Assembly (NCBI RefSeq): GCF_051014685.1 | Contig: NC_135048.1 | Coordinates: 23,826,543-23,890,542, forward strand | Direction of reading: 5' to 3' | From: Ptiloglossa arizonensis | Lineage: Eukaryota > Arthropoda > Insecta > Hymenoptera > Colletidae | DNA: 64,000 bases | Part shown: positions 23,831 to 36,404 of the stretch, in pieces | Layout of the letters: each line of letters starts with the position of its first letter | Numbering within the stretch: the first letter of the stretch is position 1 | Notes under the pieces: model-generated | Database searches by the model: none | Seen by the model: only the letters and a program-made list of their open reading frames with translations | What the model was told of the DNA's origin: nothing | Program-made: the position numbers and the translations under genes

Positions 23831-24698
23831 AAGCTACCTGTTTACGCGCGACACCGTTACGCTCGGGGGACCGGCTGGGAGGGATCTCGATCGGGCTCGA
23901 CGTCGGCCGATTTTTATCGCGCCACCCCTCTAATTACCGCTCGTGGAACGATAATTGCCCTTAACACGCTCGATCGTTCCTTTGTTCGGTGGCCGACGCT
24001 GGTCGTCGCGACGTGCGACGCCGATCGCTTCCGCGGGACTTCCTTCCTCCTCCTTCTATCCACCATGGACGAAGCCAAAGATTAGAGACGCGGTAACCAC
24101 GGATACCTATCGATAAATTAATTAACGCGCGTAACACGAGCGTCGAGACGCTTCGTTTATACGAGACGCGATTTCGAGCAACGGGGACCGTTTTGTGAAA
24201 TATCTGTTCGATCGGTGTCCGAGTTCGAATCGATTTCACTCTCGAACGACGAAACGCGCGAAAACGAAACAATCACGCGAACGAAAACGAACCGCGGGAC
24301 TCGATTCCCGCTCGAAAATAGCGCGCGGTCCTCCCGCGTCGTTCCCTCCTAGCTGTTTTCGGCGAGGAACTCCCCTCTTGGAGCCAAGGTCGTCGTAAAA
24401 TCGTCGCGACTTAGCCTCGTTTCCAGCCGCGGTTCGAAACGATCCCCGTATATATTTATACGTTGGTCTAGCGATGGGATCGATCCGACGACACGACTCG
24501 TTGATACCGATACGCATCGTTCGTACGAGCGAGCCGACCTATCGAACATGCATCGAAATAAGTAACCGATCGAGGCGTGCTAGACGTTTCGCGTAACATC
24601 GATACACGCTCGAGCATTATCGAGACTCCAACGACGACGATGTGTGTATTATATATAGATATATATGTATGGAAAAATTGGGATTCGTGATGTTCGAA
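23831..24698. other. CpG-rich unique block
   Basis: Follows the composite satellite abruptly. Overlapping open frames on both strands (23961-24549) are Arg/Ser-rich and unrecognised, as expected from CGA/TCG-rich DNA. A short TATATA run lies at 24650-24670. It could hold a promoter or 5' exon; nothing is demonstrated. Confidence 0.35.
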
Positions 24699-25072
24699 CG
24701 GACGATCGAGTGTTCATTTATAATATTTGTAATGTTTCGTAACGCGTGTAAGGTTCTTGAAATTTTAAATACCGGACGATCGAGTGATCATTTATAATAT
24801 TTGTGATGTTTCGTAACGCGTGCAATGTTTCTGAAATTTTAAATACCGGACGATCGAGTGTTCATTTATAATATTTGCGATGTTTCGTAACACGTGCAAG
24901 GTTTCTGAAATTTTAAATACCGGACGATCGAGTGTTCATTTATAATATTTGCGATGTTTCGTAACGCGTGCAAGGTTTTTGCAATTTTAAATACCGGACG
25001 ATCGAGTGTTCATTTATAATATTTGTGATGTTTCGTAACACGTGCAATGTTCTTGAAATTTTATTAAATACC
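24699..25072. repeat. 74-bp tandem array x5
   Basis: GGACGATCGAGTGTTCATTT starts near 24699, 24774, 24848, 24922 and 24996, with TTTCGTAACGCGTGCAAGG in each unit. Copies differ by only a few bases. It ends in a truncated, diverged unit. Confidence 0.93.
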
Positions 25073-25830
25073 CAACGGGACGATTGAGTATTTTGGATCA
25101 GTTCTCCGAAATGTTACGTTAATTGGAAGGTACAATAAATGTTAACTCGAACGGGAAATGATTACGGAATTAGAGTCGAGGAGTCTCTAGATTGTTTTTA
25201 GCGTGGGATATTTTGCAAACGAACTTTTTATTCGAACGTAGTATCCTTACAAAATCGAATCTCGATTTTGTAATTCGATTTTGTAAGAGTTCCTCGTTCG
25301 AATTAACCGCGCCTGGAAAGTGAACGAGAGGAATTCGAAACGAGAGAAAACACGTGTCGAGCCACCTGGTACTAGTTCCGATGATAACAATTTTACGAGG
25401 GTGATAGACGAGGTGCTTTAAGGGAGGCTATCGTTATCGATCAAACGCGATGTCGACTCTGTGAGCGAATCGGTGGGAGAAATTATTACGTCGAATCGAT
25501 GCAAAATTAAAGATTATTGTTTCAGTATCATCGCTGTTTCTGTCGTATTCGTCGCGTGAGTTTCTTAACCCAAATTTCTTAACTCGTGAAATTTTAATTT
25601 CAAGAACTTTTAAGAGCCTCGCGTATATTTATCAATGTATCTATAAACAATTTCCAGATAGTTTTATTTAAACGCTAACCTTTCTATAAAATTTACCGCA
25701 CTTGATAGTATATCTTCCTCCACGAATAAACAATAATCATTATGTTCAACATTTAGACCGTTCCTCGAACGTCACTGTCCCTTCCGTTATTTCTACCGAG
25801 TGACAAATTCCAGATAACTCTCAAATCTTC
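25073..25830. other. Unique DNA with a hairpin and a possible microexon
   Basis: A perfect 13-bp inverted repeat CTTACAAAATCGA (25246-25258 and 25275-25287) encloses a 16-nt loop. At 25526-25555 a 30-bp segment lies between TTATTGTTTCAG and GTGAGT on the plus strand. Such a small exon is unusual and this may be chance. Confidence 0.35.
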
Positions 25831-27180
25831 CGAAAACATTGTACACTCCTCGTTACAAACGTAACAATTTCAAAAACAATCGTACCAACATTGTCAAACG
25901 CGTTTCAACCGCGTATTTCGACAAATTTCAAATCTTTCGAAAATCTATACACTCTTCGCTACAAAAGTATCAATTTCATTTAAAAAATAACGGTACCAAC
26001 ATTGTCAAATGCGTTTCAACCGTTACCTCGACAAATTTCAAATCTTTTTTCGAAAATCTACACACTCTGCGTTACAAAAATATCAATTTCAAAAGTAACG
26101 GTACCAACATTGTCAAACGCATCTCAACTGCATATCTCAACGAACCTCGAATCTTTCTTTGAAAATCTACACACTCTTCGCTACAAAAGTATCAATTTCA
26201 AACGTAATGATGCCAACATTGTCAAACACATTTCAACCACGTACCTCGACGAATCTCGAATCTTTCGAAAACCTACACACTCTTCGCTACAAAAGTATCA
26301 ATTTCAAAAGTAACGGTACCAACAATGTCAAACGCGTCTCAACCGCATACCTCGACAAACCTCAAATCTTTCTTTGAAAATCTACACACTCTTCGCTACA
26401 AAAGTATTAGTTTCATTTCAAAAATAACGGTACCAACATTGTCAAACGCGTTCCAACCGTTACCTCGACGAATCTCGAATCTTTTTTCGAAAACCTACAC
26501 ACTTTTCGCTACAAAAGTATCAATTTCAAAAGTAACGATACCAACATTGTCAAACACATTTTAACCACGTACCTCGACGAATCTCGAATCTTTCGAAAAT
26601 CTACACACTCTTCGCTACAAAAGTATCAATTTCAAAAGTAACGATACCAACATTGTCAAACACATTTCAACCACGTACCTCAACGAATCTCGAATCTTTC
26701 GAAAACCTACACACTCTTCGCTACAAAAGTATCAATTTCATTTAAAAAATAACGGTACCAACATTGTCAAACGCGTTTCAACCGTTACCTCGATGAATCT
26801 CGAATCTTTCTTCGAAAATCTACACACTCTTCGCTACAAAAGTATCAATTTCAAAAGTAACGATACCAACATTGTCAAACACATTTCAACCACGTACTTC
26901 GACGAATCTCGAATCTTTCGAAAACCTACACACTCTTCGCTACAAAAGTATCAATTTCAAAAATAACGATACCAACATTGTCAAACACATTTCAACCACG
27001 TACCTCGACGAATCTCGAATCTTTCGAAAACCTACACACTCTTCGCTACAAAAGTATCAATTTCAAAAATAAGAATTCCAATATTGTCAAACGCGTCTCA
27101 ACCGCGTACCTAAATAAATCTGGAATCCTTCGAAAATCTCCTCACCGTAGAAATATCAATCGTATCAACAATCTCGAATA
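25831..27180. repeat. ~108-bp tandem array x12
   Basis: CACTCTTCGCTACAAAAGTA recurs about every 100-115 bp from 25850 to 27040, with ACCAACATTGTCAAACGCGT and CCTCGACGAATCTCGAATC in each unit. Length variants come from TTTC/TTTTTTC and an optional ATTTAAAA insertion. Frames open through it (for example 25839-26313) encode repeats and frameshift between units, so they are not genes. Confidence 0.93.
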
Positions 27181-27800
27181 AGTCTCGATCCCATCGCTAC
27201 ACCGTGGCTACGCACTGTTTTGGCGCGCGATCTAACGAACAACACCGCGCACGTATCCACGGATTCGGCCAGCTGATCGGTAAACACGTCTCGACTCGCG
27301 AGTGGTCTCCTCGGTTTTCGTTTCCACGGCACGCACACGCGCACGCGCACCGCGCGGTCAATTCTCGGACTGGAAGTATCGCGAGTTCGACGGATCTGCG
27401 ACGAGGAGATATGGAAACTCGGCGGGAAAACTTGAACGCGGGAAGACGTTGGTAAGGCGAATACTGGTCGGGAGCGGTTCACGCGCGGAATCCGCGTGGC
27501 ACTCGGCGAACTGAGACCGCGGCCGCGACTCGACTCTCGCGAAGCGACACAACAGCGTGTTTTGACTAGGTGGTTACACACCGCTCGCCGGGGATCCGCG
27601 ACTCTCTCGCGCCTCTTCCGCCGACTTTATATTTAGACGTACACGCGCGACACGACCAACTCCCCAGGGTGCGTTCGCGCTAACAAGCCTCTGGCCCGCT
27701 ATCGCCGCGCTCCACCCACGCTACTCTCGCTAATCCACTCGCGCTTACGACTCTATCCCGGCGCGCGTTACCCCGAGGTCGCGATTACTCCGACAGACTA
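27181..27800. promoter_or_regulatory. CpG-rich block, possible promoter on the minus strand
   Basis: CpG-rich, non-repetitive DNA directly beside a satellite. On the minus strand a TATAAA lies at 27631-27626, followed by GC-rich sequence suited to a 5' UTR, but no clear initiator sits at the expected ~30-nt spacing. Overlapping open frames on both strands (139 codons minus, 84 plus) are not recognised. Confidence 0.25.
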
Positions 27801-27854
27801 GCACCGATCTCCGATCCGTTTCGAACGGGGAACGAACCGCGTATTATCGAACGT

Positions 27855-28100
27855 GCTCTAGCAATTTCTCTATTTATTTGCAAGAACGCAAAACGTGAAA
27901 CCGAAAGATCGAATCGACTATGAAAGACGACACGATTTCGGAAATTATATTTTGGGATATTTGGAAAAATTAATTCTCCAGCAATTTCGCAATTTATTTT
28001 CAAGTATGGAAAACGAGAAACTGAAAGATGGAATCGACGAAATCGATTGCTAGGGAACTATGTGATTCCGGAAATTATATTTTGGGATATTTAGTAAAAT
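27855..28100. repeat. Two-copy duplication, ~120-bp unit
   Basis: Copies at about 27855-27970 and 27973-28100 share AGCAATTTCNCNATTTATTT, GAAAGATNGAATCGAC and GGAAATTATATTTTGGGATA. They are diverged by point changes and small indels. Confidence 0.8.
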
Positions 28101-29399
28101 ATTAACAGTATTTTTAATATGTTAAGTATTAAAATTTATTTAATATAGGTGAGTAATATATGTTAAAATATTAACAGTAAAATGTAAATTTTACAGTTAA
28201 GAACGAACGACAAATTGGAAAAATAATTTTTGCAGTTCAGGCTTCTAATGCGTAATTCTCTAAATTGTTGGATACAGTTTCGAGGTTATTCGCAAATAAC
28301 TGAATTTAAAGTTCGCTTTAAAATCGATTAAATTATCCTCGATCGTAGCCAATACACCGAATCCCGAAATAAACGCCAATTGGAGCCAAGTTTGAAAAAA
28401 AAAAAAATAATAATAATTTTCCACGTCACGAAATTGATGAGATAATATTGGAAAATATTTTTAATAATATTCGATTCGTGTCACGTCCCTTCCCCTTATA
28501 TTATAACCACTGCCGTTAATAACCACCGAGGTGAAGTTAATGGGACGCTTAAAAGTATACACGAAGCCGAGGCTAGTAACTGAGCGATTTTGTAACTCTT
28601 TTGTATCTTTTGCGGGAAGATTGCTTCCGTCGAGCTTAGCTCGTGTGGCCATTTGCGAACCACCTTGAACCCATTTATCCGCATCGATATTAAATTAGAC
28701 GAGTTTATACTGTTTATAAAAGGTAAACAACGCTATTTGTATAAAAATTACGAACAATAAAATCGAGAATGATTACAATTGATCAATTGTGGTACTTTTA
28801 ACTCCGATACCGTTTCGTAGATACGGGACACTAGCCTTTCGTTAACAAACAATATATTATACGAACAAATTTTCATTACTTGGAAGAAGATCACGGAGAG
28901 AGGTTATTTAATTTCGATCAATGAACGAGGAGAAGATTATCGATGAAACGATCGTCCTGGTAAGAAGGAAAGAATAATAAAAAAAAAGAAAATCTTCAAA
29001 CGTTACAACTAATTGTGGTTCTCCAAGGAATATTCTTAGACCGACCCAAAAACGCGAATAACGAGGCAATTGTTCGTTGGTCGCGTTGGCGGCGCTCGAG
29101 GAAATAAAATCTCGACGAAATTTCGCTTTCATTTCGTCGAGGAACCAACGTCCCGATGACATCATCGCGACGTGCCCCGAGACCGCTGTAAACCGCTCCG
29201 CGCGCGTCGCGTTCAACCGTGGTCCCCCGGACGTGGTTGCGTTCAGATTGGAACAAGGGGGAACCGTTCCTTTCCTCGTTTTGCCGCCTTTCCCGGAGCC
29301 CGGTAAAAGGGCTTTCACGCTCGAGGAAATCGAACGAAATGAAATTATGCCGACGACGGGGCCTGGGAGAGTCGATCGAGAAACTACGGGGCACCCGAT
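28101..29399. other. Unique DNA with overlapping open frames, no gene called
   Basis: At 28908-29441 the minus strand is open for 178 codons, while the plus strand is open for 138 codons at 29077-29490 and a second minus frame for 133 codons. Mutual overlap and high CpG suggest stop-poor sequence. If one is real, the 178-codon minus frame is the longest, but I see no domain or splice site. Confidence 0.3.
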
Positions 29400-30445
29400 A
29401 TCCCTAGTATACATATATTCCCTACCTCCCTCTCCTACCATCTTTCACTCTCTCCCTCTATACACGTTATATATCTCTCTCTTCCTATAGAATCTTTCCA
29501 TCCCTCTATGTACATTGTAGATATTTTATTCAACCATATATATTATATATGTATCTCTCTTTCTCTCTGTATATATTATATATTTCTCTCCCTCTCTATA
29601 GATTTCTCTCTCTTTCCTGCTGTATATATTATATATTTCTCTCTCTTTCCTTCTGTATATATTATATATTTCTCTCTCTTTCCTTCTGTATATATTATAT
29701 ATTTCTCTCTCTTTCCTTCTGTATATATTATATATTTCTCTCTCTCTCTGTAGATTTCTCTCTCTTTCCCTCTATATATATTATATATTTCTCTCCCTCT
29801 CTGTAGATTTCAATCTTTTTCCCTCTGTATATATTATATATTTCTTTCCCTCTCTTTCTTTCCCTCTCCATACATATTATACATTTCTTTCTTTTCCTCT
29901 CTACATATATTATACATTTTTCTCTCTTTCTCTCCCTCTCTATAGATATTATACATTTCTCTCTCCCTTCCTCTCCATATATATTACACATTCTTTCTCT
30001 CTCTCCCTTCCTATACATATTATACATTTCTCTCCCTCTCTCCCTCTCTATACATATTACACATGTCTCTTTCTCTCTCTGTCTATACATATTACACATT
30101 TTTCTCTCTCTCTCTCTCTATACATATCATACATGTCTCTCTCTCTCTCTCCCTCTCTATATATTAGACATTTCTCTCTCTCTCCCTGTCTATACATACT
30201 ACACATTTCTCTCTCTTTCACTCTATGCATATTATACACTTCTCTCTCTCTCTCTTCCCTATATTATATACAAATACATCTCTATCCCGCTATATATATT
30301 ACATAGATACATCTCTCTATATATATACTACATATATTTCCTTCTCCTTCTATACAAATTAAATCTCTCTCTTTCCCTCTAAATATATACACGTATGTAT
30401 ATATGTATGTATATATAAATAATATACACCTCTCCCCTCGGTCAC
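29400..30445. repeat. CT/TA-rich ~33-bp minisatellite
   Basis: Units of CTCTCTCTTTCCTTCTG plus TATATATTATATATTT are nearly perfect at 29590-29740 and decay on both sides into mixed CTCTCTCC and TATACATATTACACAT variants. The minus strand is open for over 120 codons of Met/Tyr/Arg/Glu repeats (29728-30239), a consequence of the unit. A detached fragment of the same family lies at 31438-31535. Confidence 0.92.
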
Positions 30446-31291
30446 TCCTTCTCCCTCCATTACCGGCCGATAATACAAATATCCGTCTACGTTACAAATT
30501 GAACGCCCGCGGACGGCGAACGCCGGGCGTACGTGTCGCGGCCACGTTAAGTAGATTACACGGAACGCATATGCGAATGAATATGTATGAGGCCCTCGTA
30601 CACAGAGCCCGCGCGGTGATCCGTGTCACGTAGCCGGGGTGGGCGTGTGCAAGAGACCCGTATCAGCACGCACGTGGCCACGTACGTACGTACAGTACGC
30701 ACGCACGCGCGCACGCACGCACTCACGCGCGCACTCACTCACGCACTCACGCACGCACACGGGAGGTTCGCGTGGGAGGCGAGCGGACTGGTTTCGAGTT
30801 AGCGCGTCCGTACCAACGGGAGGTGACTCTTTCGCGAAACTGTGTCGACCTGGCCACCTTCGCTAACTTGACCCCCTCCCTCTCGTCGCCAACCACGCGG
30901 AAAAAACATTTTCGCTCGGTGCAAAATATCGCGCTATTTTCGTACCAATTTCGCCCGCCCGGTTTCGTCACCCGTAGCGGGAAAACGTGATCAAAATGAG
31001 GTTTTTGTGACACTGGAGGGGGTAACTAGAGTCCTCCGTTGTAATTCGACGCGTTCAATTTTTATTTTTCGTCATAGGTCAGCCCGTACCGTTCTACGGA
31101 AGTTACCAAAATTGGGATAAATATTCTTGGGGGATAATTTAACAGAGGAAGTCTGTACACTGTAGAAAAATCTCCGTGTCTCTTACATATATTTGCGATC
31201 ATCTTGAGAACAAGAATAAAATAAGTATGAAATAAATAAATATAAGCATACATGCAAATACACTATATACTTTATATATATACTCTACAAT
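30446..31291. other. CpG-rich DNA with a CA/CG simple repeat
   Basis: A CGCACGCA/CTCACGCA microsatellite occupies about 30690-30762. The flanks are CpG-rich with short open frames on both strands. No gene supported. Confidence 0.45.
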
Positions 31292-31414
31292 GTTATTCGG
31301 AAAGTCATTTCGTTTCTTTGGTGAAAATGAAACACGATTGTTTCAAAGTGTACAAACATTTTATCAAATTACACATTCTCCATTTTGGAAAACAAGATGA
31401 CTTTCCGAACAACC
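31292..31414 (+). mobile_element. Mariner-type MITE, copy A
   Basis: The left end TTATTCGGAAAGTCATTTCG is inverted as CTTTCCGAACAA at the right, with the internal GAAAATGAAACACGATTG and CTCCATTTTGGAAAAC shared with the other copies. Length is about 123 bp. There is no transposase. It sits between fragments of the CT/TA minisatellite family. Confidence 0.8.
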
Positions 31415-31437
31415 CAATAATATTGAAATATAAGTTA

Positions 31438-31590
31438 ATATATATATTTACCTCTCTATAGATATTATACATTTCTTTCTTTTTCCCTCTATATAAATTA
31501 TACATTTTTCTCTCTTTCCCTCCCTCTCTATAGATACATAATTTGATAAAATGTTCGTACACTGAAAAAATCGTGTTTCATTTCACATAC
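31438..31590. repeat. Minisatellite fragment plus inverted MITE fragment
   Basis: 31438-31535 repeats the CT/TA unit of 29400-30445. Immediately after it, 31535-31585 carries the inner part of the mariner-type MITE in opposite orientation (ATAAAATGTTCGTACACTGA, ATCGTGTTTCATTT), with no terminus. Confidence 0.7.
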
Positions 31591-32850
31591 ATACATATAT
31601 ATATATTCCGTTATCGAGATCTCCGTCGAGAAAAGTATCTACATAAATTCCAAAGCGCGAACAACGTTGATCGTTTCCCGTTTTCCCCGCGCCGAAATTT
31701 CGAAGGTTTCGAATTTCAAGGGATCACAGTTCCGTGAACTTTTTCGCGGAGCGTTCGTAGTTGTTCCCGGAACGCGAAACGAGCGGTCGGCTCCGCGTGG
31801 AACGAGTATGGCAATACCGTGTACGGATCCCGGGGAACTTTGAAACAACCGATACGTTATGGCGATCGCGATGCACGACGGCGGTTGTTGCGCGTCGGTT
31901 CTGCCTATGCACGCTCGTTTCCTAGTACTTTATCTCGACCGGCTATCGGCATACGGCGTGCATTATAGCACGTGTGGGTACGCTCAAAACCAAATACATC
32001 CGCGCCAACGTATCCCTAACCGAGACACGAAACCACGCTACGTTTGGCAAGTCCATTGGCCGCTGAACCTCACGAAACCCGCCGCCTGTTACCCGCATTA
32101 GCGTTTAGGCGAAATTTCGCGCCGCATCTTGCCAACTACCGTAGCCACAGACTCGTCTACCAAGTGTACCGAAAGTAACGAGGAGAACAACATTGTAAAC
32201 GTTGATAAATTTACCACTGGGTATCGAAGAAAATTTTATTTCACTTCTCGCGTGAGAAATATTCGAATTGTCGTTACTGTCGTGGATACGAGTAAAATTA
32301 ACAAATATTATTTCGGTCGATGTGCAAGGGCCGTGTTGACTTTCTTACGTTAATTTACTAATTGGAAAATATTTGTAAGATTGTTGTAACATTGTAAATG
32401 CGGTTCAAATTAGCTAATATAAATTCTACCGCTGTGTACAGCCCATTGATTTTCTCACACAGTTTTACGTTTTCTGTGTATGAAAATATTCGTTGGGTTA
32501 TTGTAATATTGTACACGCGAATAAAATTAGTAAAAATTATTTCTACGGATGTATAGCGGTCATTGATTTCCTCTGACTATTTTGACTATTTTGTGCCCGT
32601 GAAAATATTCGTTACCAATTAGCGAAACTATCAGGTATGCAAATAGGATATTCTCGAAGAAGTTTCCCTCGAAGGAGCAAATACCGAAGGGTTTCGAAAC
32701 GTGGAATCACACCTCGGTTCCCGAGATTAGAACTTTCGTAATGCGCACTATAAACAAGAGACTCGGGGAAAAAACAACTTGTTTCTCGCGGCGAATAATC
32801 GGTAGATTTCACGGTTTGATAAAATTTAATTAGAAAAACTAAGCAATTTT
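31591..32850. other. Unique DNA, no gene called
   Basis: Short plus frames at 31859-32101 and 32129-32353 lack support. Two diverged copies of a GAAAATATTCGTT segment lie near 32480 and 32600 with similar surrounding sequence (period about 115 bp), which suggests an old duplication. Confidence 0.35.
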
Positions 32851-32854
32851 CTTC

Positions 32855-33592
32855 TAAATTGTAAAGTTAACAATGGTAATATAAAAAGAATCAAATTTAA
32901 AGTTTTCATTCTTCAAAAGCTGCATTACGAGGTCAAAAATTCCACAAAAGGGATAACTTTGTTTATAAAGCAACAGAGAAGATTCGTGCAAGTTTCTTAT
33001 AAATTGTAAAGTTAACAATGGTAATATAAAAAGAATCAATGATAAAATTTTCATTCTTGAAAAGTTGCATTACGAAGACAAAAATTCCACAAAAGCGATA
33101 ACTTCGTTTACAAAGTAATAGAGAAGATACGTGCAAGTTTCATATAAATTGTAAAGTTAACAATGGTAATATAAAAAGAATCGACGATAAAGTTTTCATT
33201 CTTCAAAAGTTCCATTACAAAGTCAAAAATCCCCCAAAAGCGATAATTTCGTTTATAAGGCAACAGAGAAGATACGTGCAATTTTCTTATAAATTGTAAA
33301 GTTAACAATGGTAATATAAAAAGAATCAAATTTAAAGTTTTCATTCTTCAAAAATTGCATTGTGAAGTTATAAATTGTAAAGTTAACAATGGTAATATAA
33401 AAAGAATCGACGATAAAGTTTTCATTCTTCAAAAGTTGCATTGTGAAGTTATAAATTGTAAAGTTAACAATGGTAATATAAAAAGAATCGACGATAAATT
33501 TTTCATTCTTCAAAAGTTGCATTACGAGATGAAAAATTCCAGAAAAGGGATAACTTCGTTTACAAAGCAACGGAGAAGATACGTGCAAGATA
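32855..33592. repeat. 145-bp tandem array with 81-bp deletion variants
   Basis: GTAAAGTTAACAATGGTAAT starts at 32861, 33006, 33151 and 33296 (145-bp steps), then at 33377 and 33458 (81-bp steps). The short units lack the AATTCCACAAAAGGGATAAC half. The last unit is full length again, so the deletion unit was itself duplicated inside the array. Confidence 0.95.
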
Positions 33593-34008
33593 CCCAGCCA
33601 AGAAAAGATTCAGATTCCGTAGGAAGTATCTAAAAGAAGTTCGATCCTTCGCTCGGTACACCGTACTTCTTGCTTCGAAGAATGCAAAAAAATTCCCTCG
33701 ATCCGCTCCCCAGAAACGCAAGCAGTGTAACTTGAAATCTCCGACTACCGGTTAAAAAAGAGTCACGAGCGCGAGGGCTCCGGCAAAAACATCGTTGTCG
33801 AACCTAACCTCTCTGCCGCTGATGAACCGCGTGGATTTCTTCGCGGGCCATCGCACCGGACCGATGCGACTGGGCGGTCTCGTTTAATTTTCTTGATAAT
33901 TCTCGCGTCGACCGATCGTTTTTCTGCTGGTACGTGTTACCGAATATCGTTACTGTTGTCATATTATCATTAGTATCTTTATTGAACAGTTTTATTACCT
34001 CCACTGGA
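33593..34008. other. Unique DNA, no gene seen
   Basis: Moderately GC-rich. A 67-codon minus frame (33804-34004) has no known domain. Confidence 0.35.
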
Positions 34009-34147
34009 ATGGAATTTAGATATTGGGATTATTCGATGGTAGACATAATTTTGTTTCGGAATGTGTAAATTTGTTTTTGTGTTATTGGTAGCTCAGAATG
34101 CAATTTTTTGTACATTTGTATATTTGTATAATACATATATATACTAG
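34009..34147 (+). repeat. Long direct repeat, copy 1
   Basis: Starts AATGGAATTTAGATATTGGG and runs through TTATTGGTAGCTCAGAATGC to an ATACATATATATACTAG end. Essentially identical to 35515-35668 over about 110 bp, then diverges only in TA-repeat length. Confidence 0.9.
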
Positions 34148-35514
34148 GATTACTCGACGAGTGGAAATCTATTTGTAGACAACTATACGTATAAGAATCT
34201 AAATACAGTACGTAAAATGTGTAGCTAAATATATCGTCATCGAGAATAACTTCATAATACTATAATATCCAATCTACGAAATTTAGCGAACGGAAAATTT
34301 CGTCGGCGAACCGACACGACTGGAAACCAATACACCGTGAATCCGATTTTAATTCCACTTAATTTTTAGCCAGTATCGGTCGAGTGCCGTCGATAACTGC
34401 AAATCCCGGTAATCCACTATTTGACACCTCGGTGCACGATTCGCGGGCTCATTTGCGTCGATAAAATATAACTTATCGTTAGACCTGTGTATGCTAATAC
34501 TTTAAGACATATGTATGCATAATGTATGTAGAATTTCTTTCATAAATTAACATTTCATTTTGTATAATACCGGTGCACGTACACGAAGTACTCTCAGTAT
34601 ACGGTTCTCGGTAGAATACAAACTCGACCGAGCACCTTTCATAGAGAACGACTCGTCGAGGGGTCGTGTCGCTAGTTGCTCGGATCGGTCGCTTGGAAGA
34701 AAAGCTTGAGAAACACTGTCCCGGCCGTACTCTCCTTCCTCGAACCATTAAGACAGCCACGAAACTCACGAGCGATTATTAACGTGACCCGCGATAGAAA
34801 ATCACCATCGGCGTGCCCCGTTCGGGTTTTTCAACCGGTGGGCCAGGTTCTGGAGAGCGTCAATCTATTCCGAAAGGCACTGCGCCCGGAGTACAACGAA
34901 CGCTTTCAGCGCGGCCCGCGAACGATGAAGTGCAGAGCGAGTCAATGACAGATGAACTTCTCCCTTTGCGCGATGCGTCCCGGCCTGATCCTCTCCCGTG
35001 TTCCTCCCTCACGGTGTGTCTCTCTTCTTTCTTTCCCTCTGCGTGCCGTGCACTTTGCACTTTACACTCTGGTTTCTGGCGCGGGACATTTCGGTGGTGC
35101 TCTCGTGCCTCTGAACTTTCGACGAGACCGCGGCTACGTGCATACAGGGTGCTCCTGTTTTAATTCCGCGCGATCCACGACCGGTGACGGTCCCAGAAGG
35201 TAATTTGGATTTCTCCGTGCAACCTTTCGAGGCCGTGTTACGCAACGTACACTGAGCCCGGATATTAGGATGCTCGACGATAAATGTACTCTGTTGTATA
35301 TATTTATTAAACGTATATTTACAAATGTATTCTCGGGTGTATTTGTTTCGGGGAAATATCGAAAGAATTGCGCGTTTCGTTAGAAGCTTCGTGTATTATT
35401 TTGGGTATATTTATTTCGGAGATGTGTCAATAAAGTTACGTGTTTTGGTAGAAAGTTTGTGGGAAATTAACGAAGGAAATGGGACTTTTGTTAATATCGG
35501 CTGATAGAATTTTA
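34148..35514. other. 1.4-kb segment between the long direct repeats
   Basis: Contains CpG-rich DNA at 34640-35260 with open frames on both strands and a TACAGGGTG end signature at 35143. No recognisable gene or transposase. The flanking direct repeats raise the possibility of a duplicated or inserted unit, but no ends of an LTR element (primer-binding site, polypurine tract) are visible. Confidence 0.35.
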
Positions 35515-35636
35515 GAGAATGGAATTTAGATATTGGGATTATTCGATGGTAGACATAATTTTGTTTCGGAATGTGTAAATTTGTTTTTGTGTTATTGGTA
35601 GCTCAGAATGCAATTTTTTGTATATTTATATATACA

Positions 35637-35667
<31 letters not shown>

Positions 35668-35668
35668 A
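35515..35668 (+). repeat. Long direct repeat, copy 2
   Basis: Second copy of 34009-34147 in the same orientation, starting AATGGAATTTAGATATTGGG. It differs mainly by an expanded TA microsatellite at 35638-35664 before the shared ATACTAG end. Confidence 0.9.
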
Positions 35669-36404
35669 GCTTCAACTATGTTTAATGCTTTTTGGTGTTG
35701 TTGCAATTTCCGTGCGAAATCGTCGAAAGAAATCAAACTTTCATAAACATCGATAAATAAAATTTCGTAATCTCGATCGAAGCTTCTTTATGAACATTTA
35801 ATAAAAATCCCTCTAGTTTGAAATTAAATTTTTCTACCCCAAACCAATTTTATCGTTTTCAATTTCATCGAGCGTTATGCACATTGTTGTATTCTAACAT
35901 TTATTTTTTATAACAGAACCTCACCCCAAATTGTTTCCTAAAATCCTACTCCAAATCTATAACCTCATTCTATTATTAGTTCGAATCTTCGAACTTGCTA
36001 TTTCATCTTTAGCTAAAATAAAAAAGCCAAACCTAAAGATAACTCTTATCCTATTATTTTCCTACAGTATATAATAGCTTGTACAATAAGTTTATTCCTT
36101 TGATAAGAAATGGCGCTATTAAGTTCATTATTATATTTTTCTAAAGATAATGCTACTGTTCGATGAACATAAATAAAATTTCATGTAAATCTATCGACTC
36201 GTTCGTATATTTACAGTTATTCAAAGTTGAAGTGTCATAGTATTCTTTCACAATGGAAAAAGCATAAAAGTACATATTTATTAAAAACCACCGCTGCAAA
36301 CAGATCGATACCAACAGTTCTGAACCACAAATTGTCAATCAACGAAATGCTATCCTACTCGTCACACTACTCTAAATTCTATTCGAAAATAAACCAAGCG
36401 TTAT
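35669..36404. other. AT-rich unique DNA
   Basis: No gene seen. A good plus-strand acceptor-like sequence, CTATTATTTTCCTACAG, ends at 36067 but leads into stop-rich frames. Confidence 0.4.

Noticed and set aside
28908..29490. Overlapping 178-codon minus and 138-codon plus open frames
   Set aside because: Opposed frames in CpG-rich stop-poor DNA, with no domain, splice site or start context to favour either.
29728..30239. Minus-strand 124- and 61-codon Met/Tyr/Arg/Glu repeat proteins
   Set aside because: Direct translation of the CT/TA minisatellite; the frame depends only on the repeat unit.
34081..34115. tRNA-like A box (GGTAGCTCAG) in the long direct repeat
   Set aside because: No B box, T-arm or acceptor stem follows at the required distance in either copy.
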